A DNA stretch of 64,000 nt from Cyclobacteriaceae bacterium (GTDB taxonomy: Bacteria > Bacteroidota > Bacteroidia > Cytophagales > Cyclobacteriaceae). The stretch covers positions 62,001 to 126,000 of the forward strand of contig JAPZUF010000001.1 of NCBI GenBank assembly GCA_027533395.1, read 5' to 3'. The notes below the pieces were generated by a model, which worked only from the letters and a program-made list of their open reading frames with translations, had not been told where the DNA came from and ran no database searches. This document shows, in pieces, positions 1 through 7,814 of this stretch. Within the stretch, counting starts at the first letter, position 1, and every line of letters starts with the position of its first letter. A program made the position numbers and the translations under genes.

Positions 1-1156
1 GTAAAAAACCTTGCACAAAACAGCTTATTGTATCTAAAATACTAGCGCTTCTTTTTGGGTCTACTTTATTTTGATCAGCAATATTTTTGGCGAGCGGGCC
101 AACAATTAAAATTGTAATAGTATTATTCGCAATGGCAGCGTTAACTGATGCTGTAAGTGCTGCAATACCTAATTCTGCACCTTTAGAAGATTTAATTAAT
201 CTCGTTACATGACTTAACAAATAATCAATTCCTCCATATAATTTAATCAATCCAACCATGCCACCTATTGCCAAGCACGTGATGCTTAACTCAAACATAC
301 CGGCCATCCCTTTATTCATAGCTTGTAGCGACTCCCAAAAAGTATAACTATCCGTTACTATGCCGATGATTAAGGTAATAGTAATCCCGGATACTAAAAC
401 CCAGATGACATGTAAACCTGTTAATGATGCCACAAGTATAAACAAGTACGGAAATATTTTTATAAATGAATAATCTCCAATATTATTCAAAGATTCATTT
501 TGAGGTAAATTTAAAGTAAAGGCGTATATCAATACCGTTATGACGGCCGGTATAATAGCAATCTTAATATTTACTTTAAACTTATCTCGCATTTCTACGC
601 CTTGTGTACGGGTAGCTGCAATGGTAGTATCCGATATCATCGATAAATTATCTCCAAACATGGAGCCACCTACAATAGCTGCTAAAGAAAAGGCTAACGT
701 TCCTGGCACTGATTCATTAAAGCCAACAGCAATAGGAGCCAATGCCACCACTGTACCAACTGAGGTTCCTAGAGATAATGAAATAAAACATGCAGTGACA
801 AATAATCCTGCAATTAAAAATTCTGGCGATGTGTAAGACAAACCAAAATTGACGGTTGCTTGCACAGCGCCCATAGCTTTTCCTAATTCTGCAAAGGCAC
901 CAGCTAATAAGAAGATTAAAATCATTAACATAATGCCTGAGTCGCCTGCGCCTTTAGCAAATTCTTCAATCTTGTCAGGAAAAGATTTTGAAGGAAACAT
1001 CAACAGACCAATTAATACTGCAAACAAGAAAGCTACAAGAATAGGCATCTTGTAAAAATCTTGTAAAAGAATAGAGGTAGCCAAATAAGTAGTTATAAAT
1101 ATGAACAAGGGTAGTAATCCCCAAATCGAGCCTGATGTATTGTTTTTCTGAATCAT
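1..1156 (-). CDS. nhaC: NhaC-family Na+/H+ antiporter (3' part lies beyond the left edge)
   Basis: This is a polytopic inner-membrane transporter of the NhaC family, which usually exchanges Na+ for H+ and sometimes organic acids. About 385 residues are visible; the C-terminus lies left of the window. Family marks are GTSVGT at about residues 130-135 and MFGDNLSMISDTT at about 166-178, among many hydrophobic helices. The ATG at 1156 is one base downstream of the selD stop, so it is very probably translated from the selenium operon mRNA. The family call is firm; the substrate is not known, and the selD-mnmH linkage does not by itself prove a selenium role. Confidence 0.85.
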   Translation of the reverse strand, partial: MIQKNNTSGSIWGLLPLFIFITTYLATSILLQDFYKMPILVAFLFAVLIGLLMFPSKSFPDKIEEFAKGAGDSGIMLMILIFLLAGAFAELGKAMGAVQATVNFGLSYTSPEFLIAGLFVTACFISLSLGTSVGTVVALAPIAVGFNESVPGTLAFSLAAIVGGSMFGDNLSMISDTTIAATRTQGVEMRDKFKVNIKIAIIPAVITVLIYAFTLNLPQNESLNNIGDYSFIKIFPYLFILVASLTGLHVIWVLVSGITITLIIGIVTDSYTFWESLQAMNKGMAGMFELSITCLAIGGMVGLIKLYGGIDYLLSHVTRLIKSSKGAELGIAALTASVNAAIANNTITILIVGPLAKNIADQNKVDPKRSASILDTISCFVQGFL

Positions 1157-1157
1157 G

Positions 1158-2201
1158 TTAACGTGCTTCTATAATATGAATAGTAGTTTCATCTTCTTTG
1201 AAAAATTCTCCGATGCAAACTGCTGGCAAGTTATGCGACAAGCATTGCTTTTCAAATGCTGCTTTTTCATTTTTATCAATTGCAATTAACAAACCACCAC
1301 TTGTTTGCGGGTCGTTTAGAGTTAAAAATGACTCAGACCCAATTCCTTTTATGGCATGTTGGTAACTACTCCAATTGCGCATTGTGTTATCCGGATAAAT
1401 CATTTTTTGTATGTAATATGATAAATTAGGTAATAAAGGAATCTGTGGATAAACTAGCTTAACAGATAAACAGCTTCCCTTAGCCATTTCTAAAGTATGT
1501 CCTAGAAGAGCAAAACCTGTTACATCAGTTAACGAATGAATATAAGGTAAATCGCTTAACCAGACTCCGGCACTATTTAATTGTGTCATCCAGTTTATAG
1601 CTTGCTGAACATCTTCTTGCACAAAATCTTTTCGCTTAAGAGCAGTAGTGATGATTCCCGTACCAATAGGTTTTGTTATATATAGTAAATCTCCTTCTTG
1701 TGCTGTATTGTTTTTTTTAATTTTTTGTGTTTCAACTATACCATTTACTGATAAACCAAAAATCGGTTCCTGACTATCTATAGAATGACCTCCGGCTATG
1801 GGTATACCTGCTCGTTCGCAAACACTGGTAGCTCCTGCAAGAACTTGTTGCGCCAACTCAGCAGATAGTTTTTCTACCGGCCAACCAAGAATAGCTAAAG
1901 CCATTAAGGGTTTTCCACCCATAGCATAAACATCGCTTAATGCATTTGTTGCGGCAATAGAGCCAAAGGTAAAGGCATCGTTCACTATTGGAAGAAAAAA
2001 ATCTGTTGTACTGATTAAACTTTGTCCATTCTGTAAATCCCAAACAGCAGCGTCATCATTGGTTTCATTACCTACTAACAATTGTGGGAAGGATATTGAT
2101 GATTTTTTGCCACTTAAAATTTTTTCTAAAATGGATGGTGAAATTTTACAACCACATCCTCCTCCGTGAGAATATTCGGTTAGTGCTATTTCGTTTTGCA
2201 T
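1158..2201 (-). CDS. selD: Selenide, water dikinase SelD
   Basis: SelD makes selenophosphate from selenide and ATP, the selenium donor for selenouridine in tRNA and for selenocysteine. The N-terminus YSHGGGCGCK matches the E. coli enzyme almost residue for residue, with the catalytic Cys at residue 16 and the essential Lys at 19; it is a Cys form, not a selenoprotein. I chose the ATG at 2201, whose A overlaps the last base of the mnmH TAA stop and gives 347 aa, the usual family length; the longer reading to 2255 only adds residues from inside mnmH. Because mnmH is adjacent and no selA or selB is seen, the selenophosphate probably serves tRNA modification. Confidence 0.96.
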   Translation of the reverse strand: MQNEIALTEYSHGGGCGCKISPSILEKILSGKKSSISFPQLLVGNETNDDAAVWDLQNGQSLISTTDFFLPIVNDAFTFGSIAATNALSDVYAMGGKPLMALAILGWPVEKLSAELAQQVLAGATSVCERAGIPIAGGHSIDSQEPIFGLSVNGIVETQKIKKNNTAQEGDLLYITKPIGTGIITTALKRKDFVQEDVQQAINWMTQLNSAGVWLSDLPYIHSLTDVTGFALLGHTLEMAKGSCLSVKLVYPQIPLLPNLSYYIQKMIYPDNTMRNWSSYQHAIKGIGSESFLTLNDPQTSGGLLIAIDKNEKAAFEKQCLSHNLPAVCIGEFFKEDETTIHIIEAR

Positions 2202-3202
2202 TATTTTAAGTTTAATAGTTTTTGTATAGATGCGGCTACATCTTGCCAATTCCATTCCATGGTTCCGTGTAAATTTCGGCTTTCTATAGATTTATCATAA
2301 TACTTATCATAGTACGTTAAAATGATATCAGCAGCAACAGTTAAGTTGTTGTTATCTATCGCCATAATCGCTGCTTTTGCATGTTGTCCACCAAGTTTTT
2401 TTTCAATCTGTTTAATGGCTTTTTTCAATGCATCTGGTTGTGCCATGCCATATTCTTTTACAAGTCTTTTGATTCTTTCTTTCTTGCTTACTTCTATTTT
2501 TATCAACTTGCTTTCTCGCATGTTTTGCCAAATAGGTAAAGGAATAAATACATTGCCAATGCCAATGGCTTCATCTTCTAACCAAATATTTTGATATTCG
2601 TCTAATGAAGACAATGCTTCGCCAATGTTATTTTCAAATTGTTCAGTTGTAGGTTGTAGAGCTTGATTAATACCACCAAAAGCAGAACCTTTATGATGTG
2701 CAAAAGTTTCTAAGCAAAGCGCTTGTTCTTTCTTTTGTTTTAATAAAGTAAGTATCTCCGTTTTTCCACTTCCCGTATATCCGGTTAATAAAGTAAAATT
2801 AAATTTTCTTTCGAATTGGTTGTGTATCCATCTTCTGTATTGCTTATAACCTCCCGTTATTGGTGTTACCTTTACTCCAGCTTGCTGCATAATCCAGCAA
2901 AAGTTTTTCGATCTCATACCACCACGCCAACAATAAGCGAGCGCTTCTTGTGTACCCACTGCTTGTTGCACTTGTTCTACCAATTTATGTAAGCGTGGGC
3001 CTGTTAATCGGATACCTTCTAAAACTGCCTGATTACTTCCTTGCTTCTTGTAGGTAGTGCCAACAATGGCTCTTTCTTCATTATTCAGTATCGGAAAATT
3101 AAGAGACCCTGGAAAATGGCCCTGTAAAAACTCAGATTCTGACCGAACATCGATAATAACTTTTTCATGACGTTTACTTAACAAAGATTGGAGGTCGGAC
3201 AT
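2201..3202 (-). CDS. mnmH: tRNA 2-selenouridine synthase MnmH (SelU/YbbB)
   Basis: MnmH replaces sulfur by selenium in the wobble 2-thiouridine of tRNAs for Lys, Glu and Gln, through a geranylated intermediate. The N-terminal rhodanese domain carries the catalytic Cys at residue 91 in the motif YCWRGGMRS, and the C-terminal half has a P-loop, GYTGSGKT, at 141-148. The length of 333 aa is normal for the family. It is the first gene of a leftward operon with selD, sharing one base with the selD start, so donor synthesis and use are coupled. Confidence 0.95.
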   Translation of the reverse strand: MSDLQSLLSKRHEKVIIDVRSESEFLQGHFPGSLNFPILNNEERAIVGTTYKKQGSNQAVLEGIRLTGPRLHKLVEQVQQAVGTQEALAYCWRGGMRSKNFCWIMQQAGVKVTPITGGYKQYRRWIHNQFERKFNFTLLTGYTGSGKTEILTLLKQKKEQALCLETFAHHKGSAFGGINQALQPTTEQFENNIGEALSSLDEYQNIWLEDEAIGIGNVFIPLPIWQNMRESKLIKIEVSKKERIKRLVKEYGMAQPDALKKAIKQIEKKLGGQHAKAAIMAIDNNNLTVAADIILTYYDKYYDKSIESRNLHGTMEWNWQDVAASIQKLLNLK

Positions 3203-3267
3203 ACCTGCAAATTAGTATACTTTACTAAAAGTATTATCTTAAAACATTTCAGAGTATAATATTCTGA

Positions 3268-3657
3268 TTACGATTTTCTTATGCTCCATGCCCAATATAT
3301 AAGTATGGGATGGATGATGAGCAAGCGCAGCCAACCAATAGCAGGATGCACACACAACTCACCCACGCAACTTCCTTCAACAATAAAATGAATATGTGCC
3401 GGAATAAACGCTGCTAACATAAGGATGGTAGCAAGGCTGATGGTTTTGCGCCACGGGGTATACCATATTAAACTACCGACAACGATCTCAATCAGTCCGC
3501 TGATGACGTTGATGCCATCATGATAGGGCAACCAATCGGGTATGAGTGGAAGATAAAATGTGGGGTTGATGAAATGATTAAGGCCAGCTATTCCGTAAAA
3601 AATGCTGAATATTGCTATTGAAATAACTCTTGATTTTTTTTGTACTAGTTTTGGCAT
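3268..3657 (-). CDS. DoxX-like small membrane protein
   Basis: This 129-aa protein has four predicted hydrophobic segments and the general layout of the DoxX/MauE-like family (an early GIAGLNHF motif, then PHIH-type polar residues, here PAHIHF, in the third helix). No enzymatic function can be assigned. Its ATG at 3657 overlaps the hrpB ATG on the other strand in the tetranucleotide CATG, so each gene's translation signals lie inside the other gene's coding region or leave almost no leader. Confidence 0.7.
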   Translation of the reverse strand: MPKLVQKKSRVISIAIFSIFYGIAGLNHFINPTFYLPLIPDWLPYHDGINVISGLIEIVVGSLIWYTPWRKTISLATILMLAAFIPAHIHFIVEGSCVGELCVHPAIGWLRLLIIHPILIYWAWSIRKS

Positions 3658-6130
3658 GTATCCGATTTTAGATTTAATACCCGCTATTGTTGAACATCTG
3701 AATAAGGCAAATACGCTGATTGTTCAGGCAACGCCCGGTGCGGGTAAATCTACCATTCTTCCATTACACTTGTTGCAACAGCCTTTATTAAACAACAAAA
3801 AAATTTTATTGCTAGAGCCACGCAGGCTTGCCGCCAAAACAGTAGCACAGCGCATGGCACAACTACAAAACCAAAAGGTAGGAGAGGAGATAGGCTACCG
3901 CGTGCGTTTCGAAAGCAAAGTAAGTACGCAAACCAAATTAGAAGTAATTACGGAAGCAATTTTAAACCGCATGTTGCAGAGCGATCCGTTTCTGGAAGAG
4001 GTGGGCATGGTAATGTTCGATGAGTTTCATGAAAGAAACATGGCATCGGATGTGGCACTGGCCATGTGTTTGCAATTACAACAGTTAATGCGGCCCGATC
4101 TAAAACTGGTGATTATGTCGGCTACATTGGATGCCGAAAAACTGAAAAGTGTTTTAGGCGATGTACCCGTAATAACAAGCGAAGGAAAGATATTTCCGGT
4201 AATTACACACTACAAACCTTTTGCCGAAACAGAGCCATTGCCTTCGACTATTCTACAAACGGTTAAGCAAGTGTTGCAGCAACACGAAGGCGATGTGTTG
4301 GTTTTCTTACCCGGACAAGCGGAAATACAACGTTCAGCTACATTATTAGAGGAATCAAATATTCCCGCAAAAGTTTTACCACTCTTTGGTGACTTACCTT
4401 TCGAAAAACAAGAAGAAGCCATTTTACCTGATGCAACGGGTCAGCGAAAAATTGTATTAGCTACGAGCATTGCTGAAACCTCGTTAACGATAGAAGGTAT
4501 CCGTATTGTGATTGACAGCGGCTGGTCGCGTGTTTCTAAATTTGATGCGCGCACCTCGCTTAGTAAATTGGAAAACATTCGTATAACCCAAGATGCAGCC
4601 GATCAGCGCAGAGGTAGAGCAGCACGCATGGGTCCTGGTGTTTGCTACAGGTTGTGGCCTCAACACCTTTCACTTGTGCCACAACGCAAGCCGGAAATTA
4701 CAGAAGCAGATTTAAGTTCATTGGTGTTAGAACTAAAGCATGCGGGCATACACCAACCCGATGAGTTAACTTGGATTACGCCACCCCCTAAGCAAGCTTG
4801 GTATATAGCCGAGCGTTTGTTGCATACCTTAGGTGCGGTAGAAAACAATAAGATTACTACTAAAGGCAAGGCCTTGTTGCAGTTGCCTACGCATCCGCGT
4901 TTAGCAAATATGCTTATGGCGTTTGAGGAGGATAAGCGCGCAACACAGTGGAAAGCTCTTGCCTGTGATGTAGCTGCAGTGCTGGAAGATCGAGATTTTC
5001 TGAACAAAGAAAGCGGGGTTGATCTTTGCATGCGAATAGAAATTTTGCGTAAGTGGAGAAAAGGAGAACGCGTTGCGGCAGAAATTTCTGTTTTAAAACG
5101 GGTAGAAAAAGTAGCAGATCAATGGAGACATATTTTAAAAGTTAAAGTAGATAATGATTTGTTTTTACACGACCACGTTGGGTTGTTGTTGGCTAAAGCT
5201 TTTCCGGAAAGAATTGCTTTACAAGAAAGCAAGCAAGGCAATCGCTACAAATTAGCGGGCGGCCAGTATGCTACCTTGCCTCAACACGATGATTTAATTC
5301 GGGAGAGTTGTTTGGTTATTGCCCGCTTGAATGCAGGAAATAAAGAAGGGAGAATTTTTTTAGCTGCACCTTGTAACGAAAAAGATTTGATTAATCTGGC
5401 CAAAGAAGAAGAGAGAATTTTTTGGGATGAGGAAAGGCAAATGGTGGCGGTACAAGTAGAAAAGCGGGTAGGAGCTCTGGTGTTATCGAGTAAACCTTTG
5501 CATCAACTAAGCGCAGAGAAAACCGCCACTGTTATGGTTGATTTGATAAAAGAAAGAGGTTTACGCATGTTAGAATGGCAAGAACATGTTTGGCAGTGGA
5601 TAGCGCGTGTAAACAGTTTGCATCATTGGAGAAAAGATGAAAACTGGCCAATATTAACAGAAACATTTTTGCTAGAAGAGATAGAAAATTGGTTGCTTCC
5701 TTTTTTAACGGATATATACAAGTTAAGTGATCTACAAAGACTTGATGCATTAGTTATGTTGCAAAATCTTTTACCATTTGACATGCAAAGTAAGGTTAAT
5801 GAATTTGCTCCCACTAAGATTGAAGTACCAACAGGTTCGCAAATTACATTACAATATTTTGATGATGGTCGCCCGCCTGTGTTAGAAGTGCGGTTGCAGG
5901 AAATGTTTGGCCTAATCGAAACTCCAGTTGTGAATAAAGGCAGAACTAAAGTTATGTTGCATCTGCTTTCGCCAGGTTACAAGCCTGTGCAAGTAACGCA
6001 AGACCTAAAAAGTTTTTGGCAGAACACCTATCACGAAGTAAGAAAAGAGTTACGCATGCGCTACCCTAAACACCACTGGCCCGAAGACCCCTGGACAGCA
6101 GAAGCCGTTCGCGGGGTAAAGCGAAGATAA
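3656..6130 (+). CDS. hrpB: ATP-dependent RNA helicase HrpB
   Basis: HrpB is a DEAH-type (here DEFH) helicase of unknown physiological RNA target. Visible motifs are Walker A (ATPGAGKST, about 25-33), DEFH (about 122-125), SATLD (about 153) and motif VI QRRGRAARMG (about 318-327), followed by the HA2, OB and HrpB-specific C-terminal domains. I chose the ATG at 3656 (824 aa) rather than an upstream in-frame codon at 3602, because MYPILDLIPAIVEHL aligns with the normal N-terminus of the family. It diverges from the DoxX-like gene. Confidence 0.94.
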   Translation: MYPILDLIPAIVEHLNKANTLIVQATPGAGKSTILPLHLLQQPLLNNKKILLLEPRRLAAKTVAQRMAQLQNQKVGEEIGYRVRFESKVSTQTKLEVITEAILNRMLQSDPFLEEVGMVMFDEFHERNMASDVALAMCLQLQQLMRPDLKLVIMSATLDAEKLKSVLGDVPVITSEGKIFPVITHYKPFAETEPLPSTILQTVKQVLQQHEGDVLVFLPGQAEIQRSATLLEESNIPAKVLPLFGDLPFEKQEEAILPDATGQRKIVLATSIAETSLTIEGIRIVIDSGWSRVSKFDARTSLSKLENIRITQDAADQRRGRAARMGPGVCYRLWPQHLSLVPQRKPEITEADLSSLVLELKHAGIHQPDELTWITPPPKQAWYIAERLLHTLGAVENNKITTKGKALLQLPTHPRLANMLMAFEEDKRATQWKALACDVAAVLEDRDFLNKESGVDLCMRIEILRKWRKGERVAAEISVLKRVEKVADQWRHILKVKVDNDLFLHDHVGLLLAKAFPERIALQESKQGNRYKLAGGQYATLPQHDDLIRESCLVIARLNAGNKEGRIFLAAPCNEKDLINLAKEEERIFWDEERQMVAVQVEKRVGALVLSSKPLHQLSAEKTATVMVDLIKERGLRMLEWQEHVWQWIARVNSLHHWRKDENWPILTETFLLEEIENWLLPFLTDIYKLSDLQRLDALVMLQNLLPFDMQSKVNEFAPTKIEVPTGSQITLQYFDDGRPPVLEVRLQEMFGLIETPVVNKGRTKVMLHLLSPGYKPVQVTQDLKSFWQNTYHEVRKELRMRYPKHHWPEDPWTAEAVRGVKRR

Positions 6131-6182
6131 TAATCAGTTGTAATCTTTCTTATTCGTGCTATCTTGCCGCAAAAACCTACCT

Positions 6183-6992
6183 ATGGTAAACGCCCTCATT
6201 AAACTCCTAAAACCTTTTCCGTGGTTTAAACGCTTTAACGCAAAAATTACATACGAACTTCTGGCAAAACACATTCCTGCACAAGACTGGCAATTTATGA
6301 ACTATGGATATGTGCCAACGCAAGAAGAACCTGCGTTGAATGCAAACTATAGTTTTACTAAACAGGTTTATCCGTTGCAGATGTATCATTACTTGGCCTT
6401 GCATGCCGACCTTAGTAATAAGCAAGTATTAGAAGTAGGTAGTGGAAGAGGCGGAGGCGCACGTTACTTGGCTGAAAATTTTCAACCTAAACAATACATT
6501 GGTTTGGACTTGGCACAATCAGCAGTGGATTTAGCCAACAAAATTCATCAGCTACCCAACTTAAAATACATACAAGGTAGTGCAGAAAAGTTACCTTTCC
6601 CCCCTGCTTCGCAAGATGTGGTTATCAATGTTGAGTCGTGTCACTCATATGGAAGAGTAGATATTTTTCTAAGCGAAGTAGAACGTGTGTTGAAACCTGG
6701 AGGATATTTATTGTTGGTTGATTTCAGAAGCGAGTATAAAATGGATGATTTCCGCAAGTTGTTGAAAGAAACTAAACTGACTTTAATGAAGGAAGAAGAT
6801 ATTAGCCAGCGTGTTATTCAATCTATAGAAGCAGAGAACCCAGATAAAGTAAAGCGAATCGAAGAACTTATACCCAAGCGTTGGCAAAAACTTTTTTCTG
6901 ATTTTGCCGGAGTAGTGGGTTCAAGGTTTTACAACACCTTGAAGGATGGCTCGCGCAGCTATTATCGTTTTGTATTGCATAAGCCAAGTTAA
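6183..6992 (+). CDS. Class I SAM-dependent methyltransferase
   Basis: This 269-aa protein has a Rossmann methyltransferase domain: the SAM-binding motif VLEVGSGRGGG sits at about residues 82-92, the acidic loop YIGLDLAQSAV follows, and post-motif LKPGGYLLLVDF is clear. The overall pattern resembles small-molecule or lipid/quinone methyltransferases, but the substrate cannot be told from sequence. The ATG at 6183 is preferred over a GTG at 6156 because the extra residues look like leader. It lies 52 bp behind hrpB, and its transcript very likely ends at the hairpin at 7023-7058. Confidence 0.85.
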   Translation: MVNALIKLLKPFPWFKRFNAKITYELLAKHIPAQDWQFMNYGYVPTQEEPALNANYSFTKQVYPLQMYHYLALHADLSNKQVLEVGSGRGGGARYLAENFQPKQYIGLDLAQSAVDLANKIHQLPNLKYIQGSAEKLPFPPASQDVVINVESCHSYGRVDIFLSEVERVLKPGGYLLLVDFRSEYKMDDFRKLLKETKLTLMKEEDISQRVIQSIEAENPDKVKRIEELIPKRWQKLFSDFAGVVGSRFYNTLKDGSRSYYRFVLHKPS

Positions 6993-7022
6993 ATTATTGC
7001 AACAACGCTTTTACTTTTTATG

Positions 7023-7058
7023 ACAGTCCACGATTTAAATCGTGGACTGTTTTTTTTC
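7023..7058 (+). terminator. Rho-independent terminator after the methyltransferase
   Basis: A perfect palindrome of 28 bases (arm ACAGTCCACGATTT at 7023-7036 and its exact complement at 7037-7050) runs straight into a tract of eight or nine T. The central AAAT/ATTT bases would form the loop. It is placed about 30 bp after the methyltransferase stop and is the strongest terminator of the window. Confidence 0.88.
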
Positions 7059-7615
7059 TTACGTATTACTTTTTGAAGGTTGAGAATGTTGAATTTGGTA
7101 AAGAATTTTCTGCTAGTTCGGAAAGATACTTAAACCCGAATTTCTTTATTCATTGGATTGATTTGTTAATTAAAATTCTTACGATTGTCGCTCCAGGGCC
7201 GCTGGGCTCCGCATACTCGCTCAACGCTGAATTCGATCCGCACATGCCCAACCAGACCAAAGATAGAATTAATGCGTTTCGCGAGCATGCTGATTTATTC
7301 AATACGGAAAACTAATTTCGTATTGATGTTTTTAATAAGAAAATTATTAAACAAAGTTGTTGGTTGATTTTGTGCAGTAAGGGAAAGTTTAGGGGTAAGC
7401 ACGCGGATTAGCATTTTACTAATTATTTACCATAATCAAACCAATCTCCCTTCTTGCTTACTTTTTTATATAATGGTTTAACCATTTTAATTGTTTTAAA
7501 GATGTATTTGAATTGATTCAATTCTATTTTCATTATTATAAAATGCAAATTATACGATAAGCAATGTTATATAAAGTAATATTGTTACCAGTAATTTTTA
7601 AATGAGGGTAGGCCC

Positions 7616-7705
7616 GGCCCAAAAGCGGGGTGTGCGATGGCAAGTGCGTGGAAGCATTTTTGGGCCTTGATGTTTTTGGTACTTTTTGCATCAAGGCAAA
7701 AAGTA
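7616..7705. repeat. Compound inverted-repeat element, possibly a dispersed palindromic repeat
   Basis: Three inverted pairs are packed in 90 bp. GGCCCAAAA (from 7616) pairs with TTTTGGGCC before 7667; GCCTTGATG (7664-7672) pairs with CATCAAGGC (7689-7697); TACTTTTT (7680-7687) pairs with AAAAAGTA (7698-7705). The last two pairs interlock and so cannot form as simple nested hairpins. Only one copy is seen in this window. The look is that of non-coding dispersed repeats between Bacteroidota genes, which is my inference from general pattern. Confidence 0.55.
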
Positions 7706-7814
7706 CATTAACAAATTCCTTGAAATAATCAGATAAATCTGTACAAGAACTACTAATTGATTTTATTGATTTTTTTGTGATTGATGATCAACTTCTAATG
7801 ATTTTAAAAATAAA

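Larger units (their letters stand above)
6993..7814. other. Long intergenic region, no convincing gene
   Basis: This is the largest non-coding stretch of the window. It contains the terminator at 7023-7058, a more GC-rich patch at about 7190-7280 that can be read as an 80-aa frame from a TTG but has no recognisable family or start signal, AT-rich sequence, and a hairpin-rich element at about 7616-7705. The gap separates the end of the methyltransferase from the 3' end of the patatin gene. Confidence 0.6.

Noticed and set aside
540-1055. Two open frames on the plus strand in the left edge region
   Set aside because: They are antisense to the clear NhaC-family frame and have no protein-like pattern or family match.
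2201-2255. Longer N-terminus of SelD reading into mnmH
   Set aside because: The added residues lie in the mnmH coding region, and the family start motif begins at the ATG at 2201.
7073-7367. Two short overlapping frames in the intergenic gap
   Set aside because: One starts at a TTG and neither shows a family or a ribosome binding site; kept only as a patch of unusual composition.
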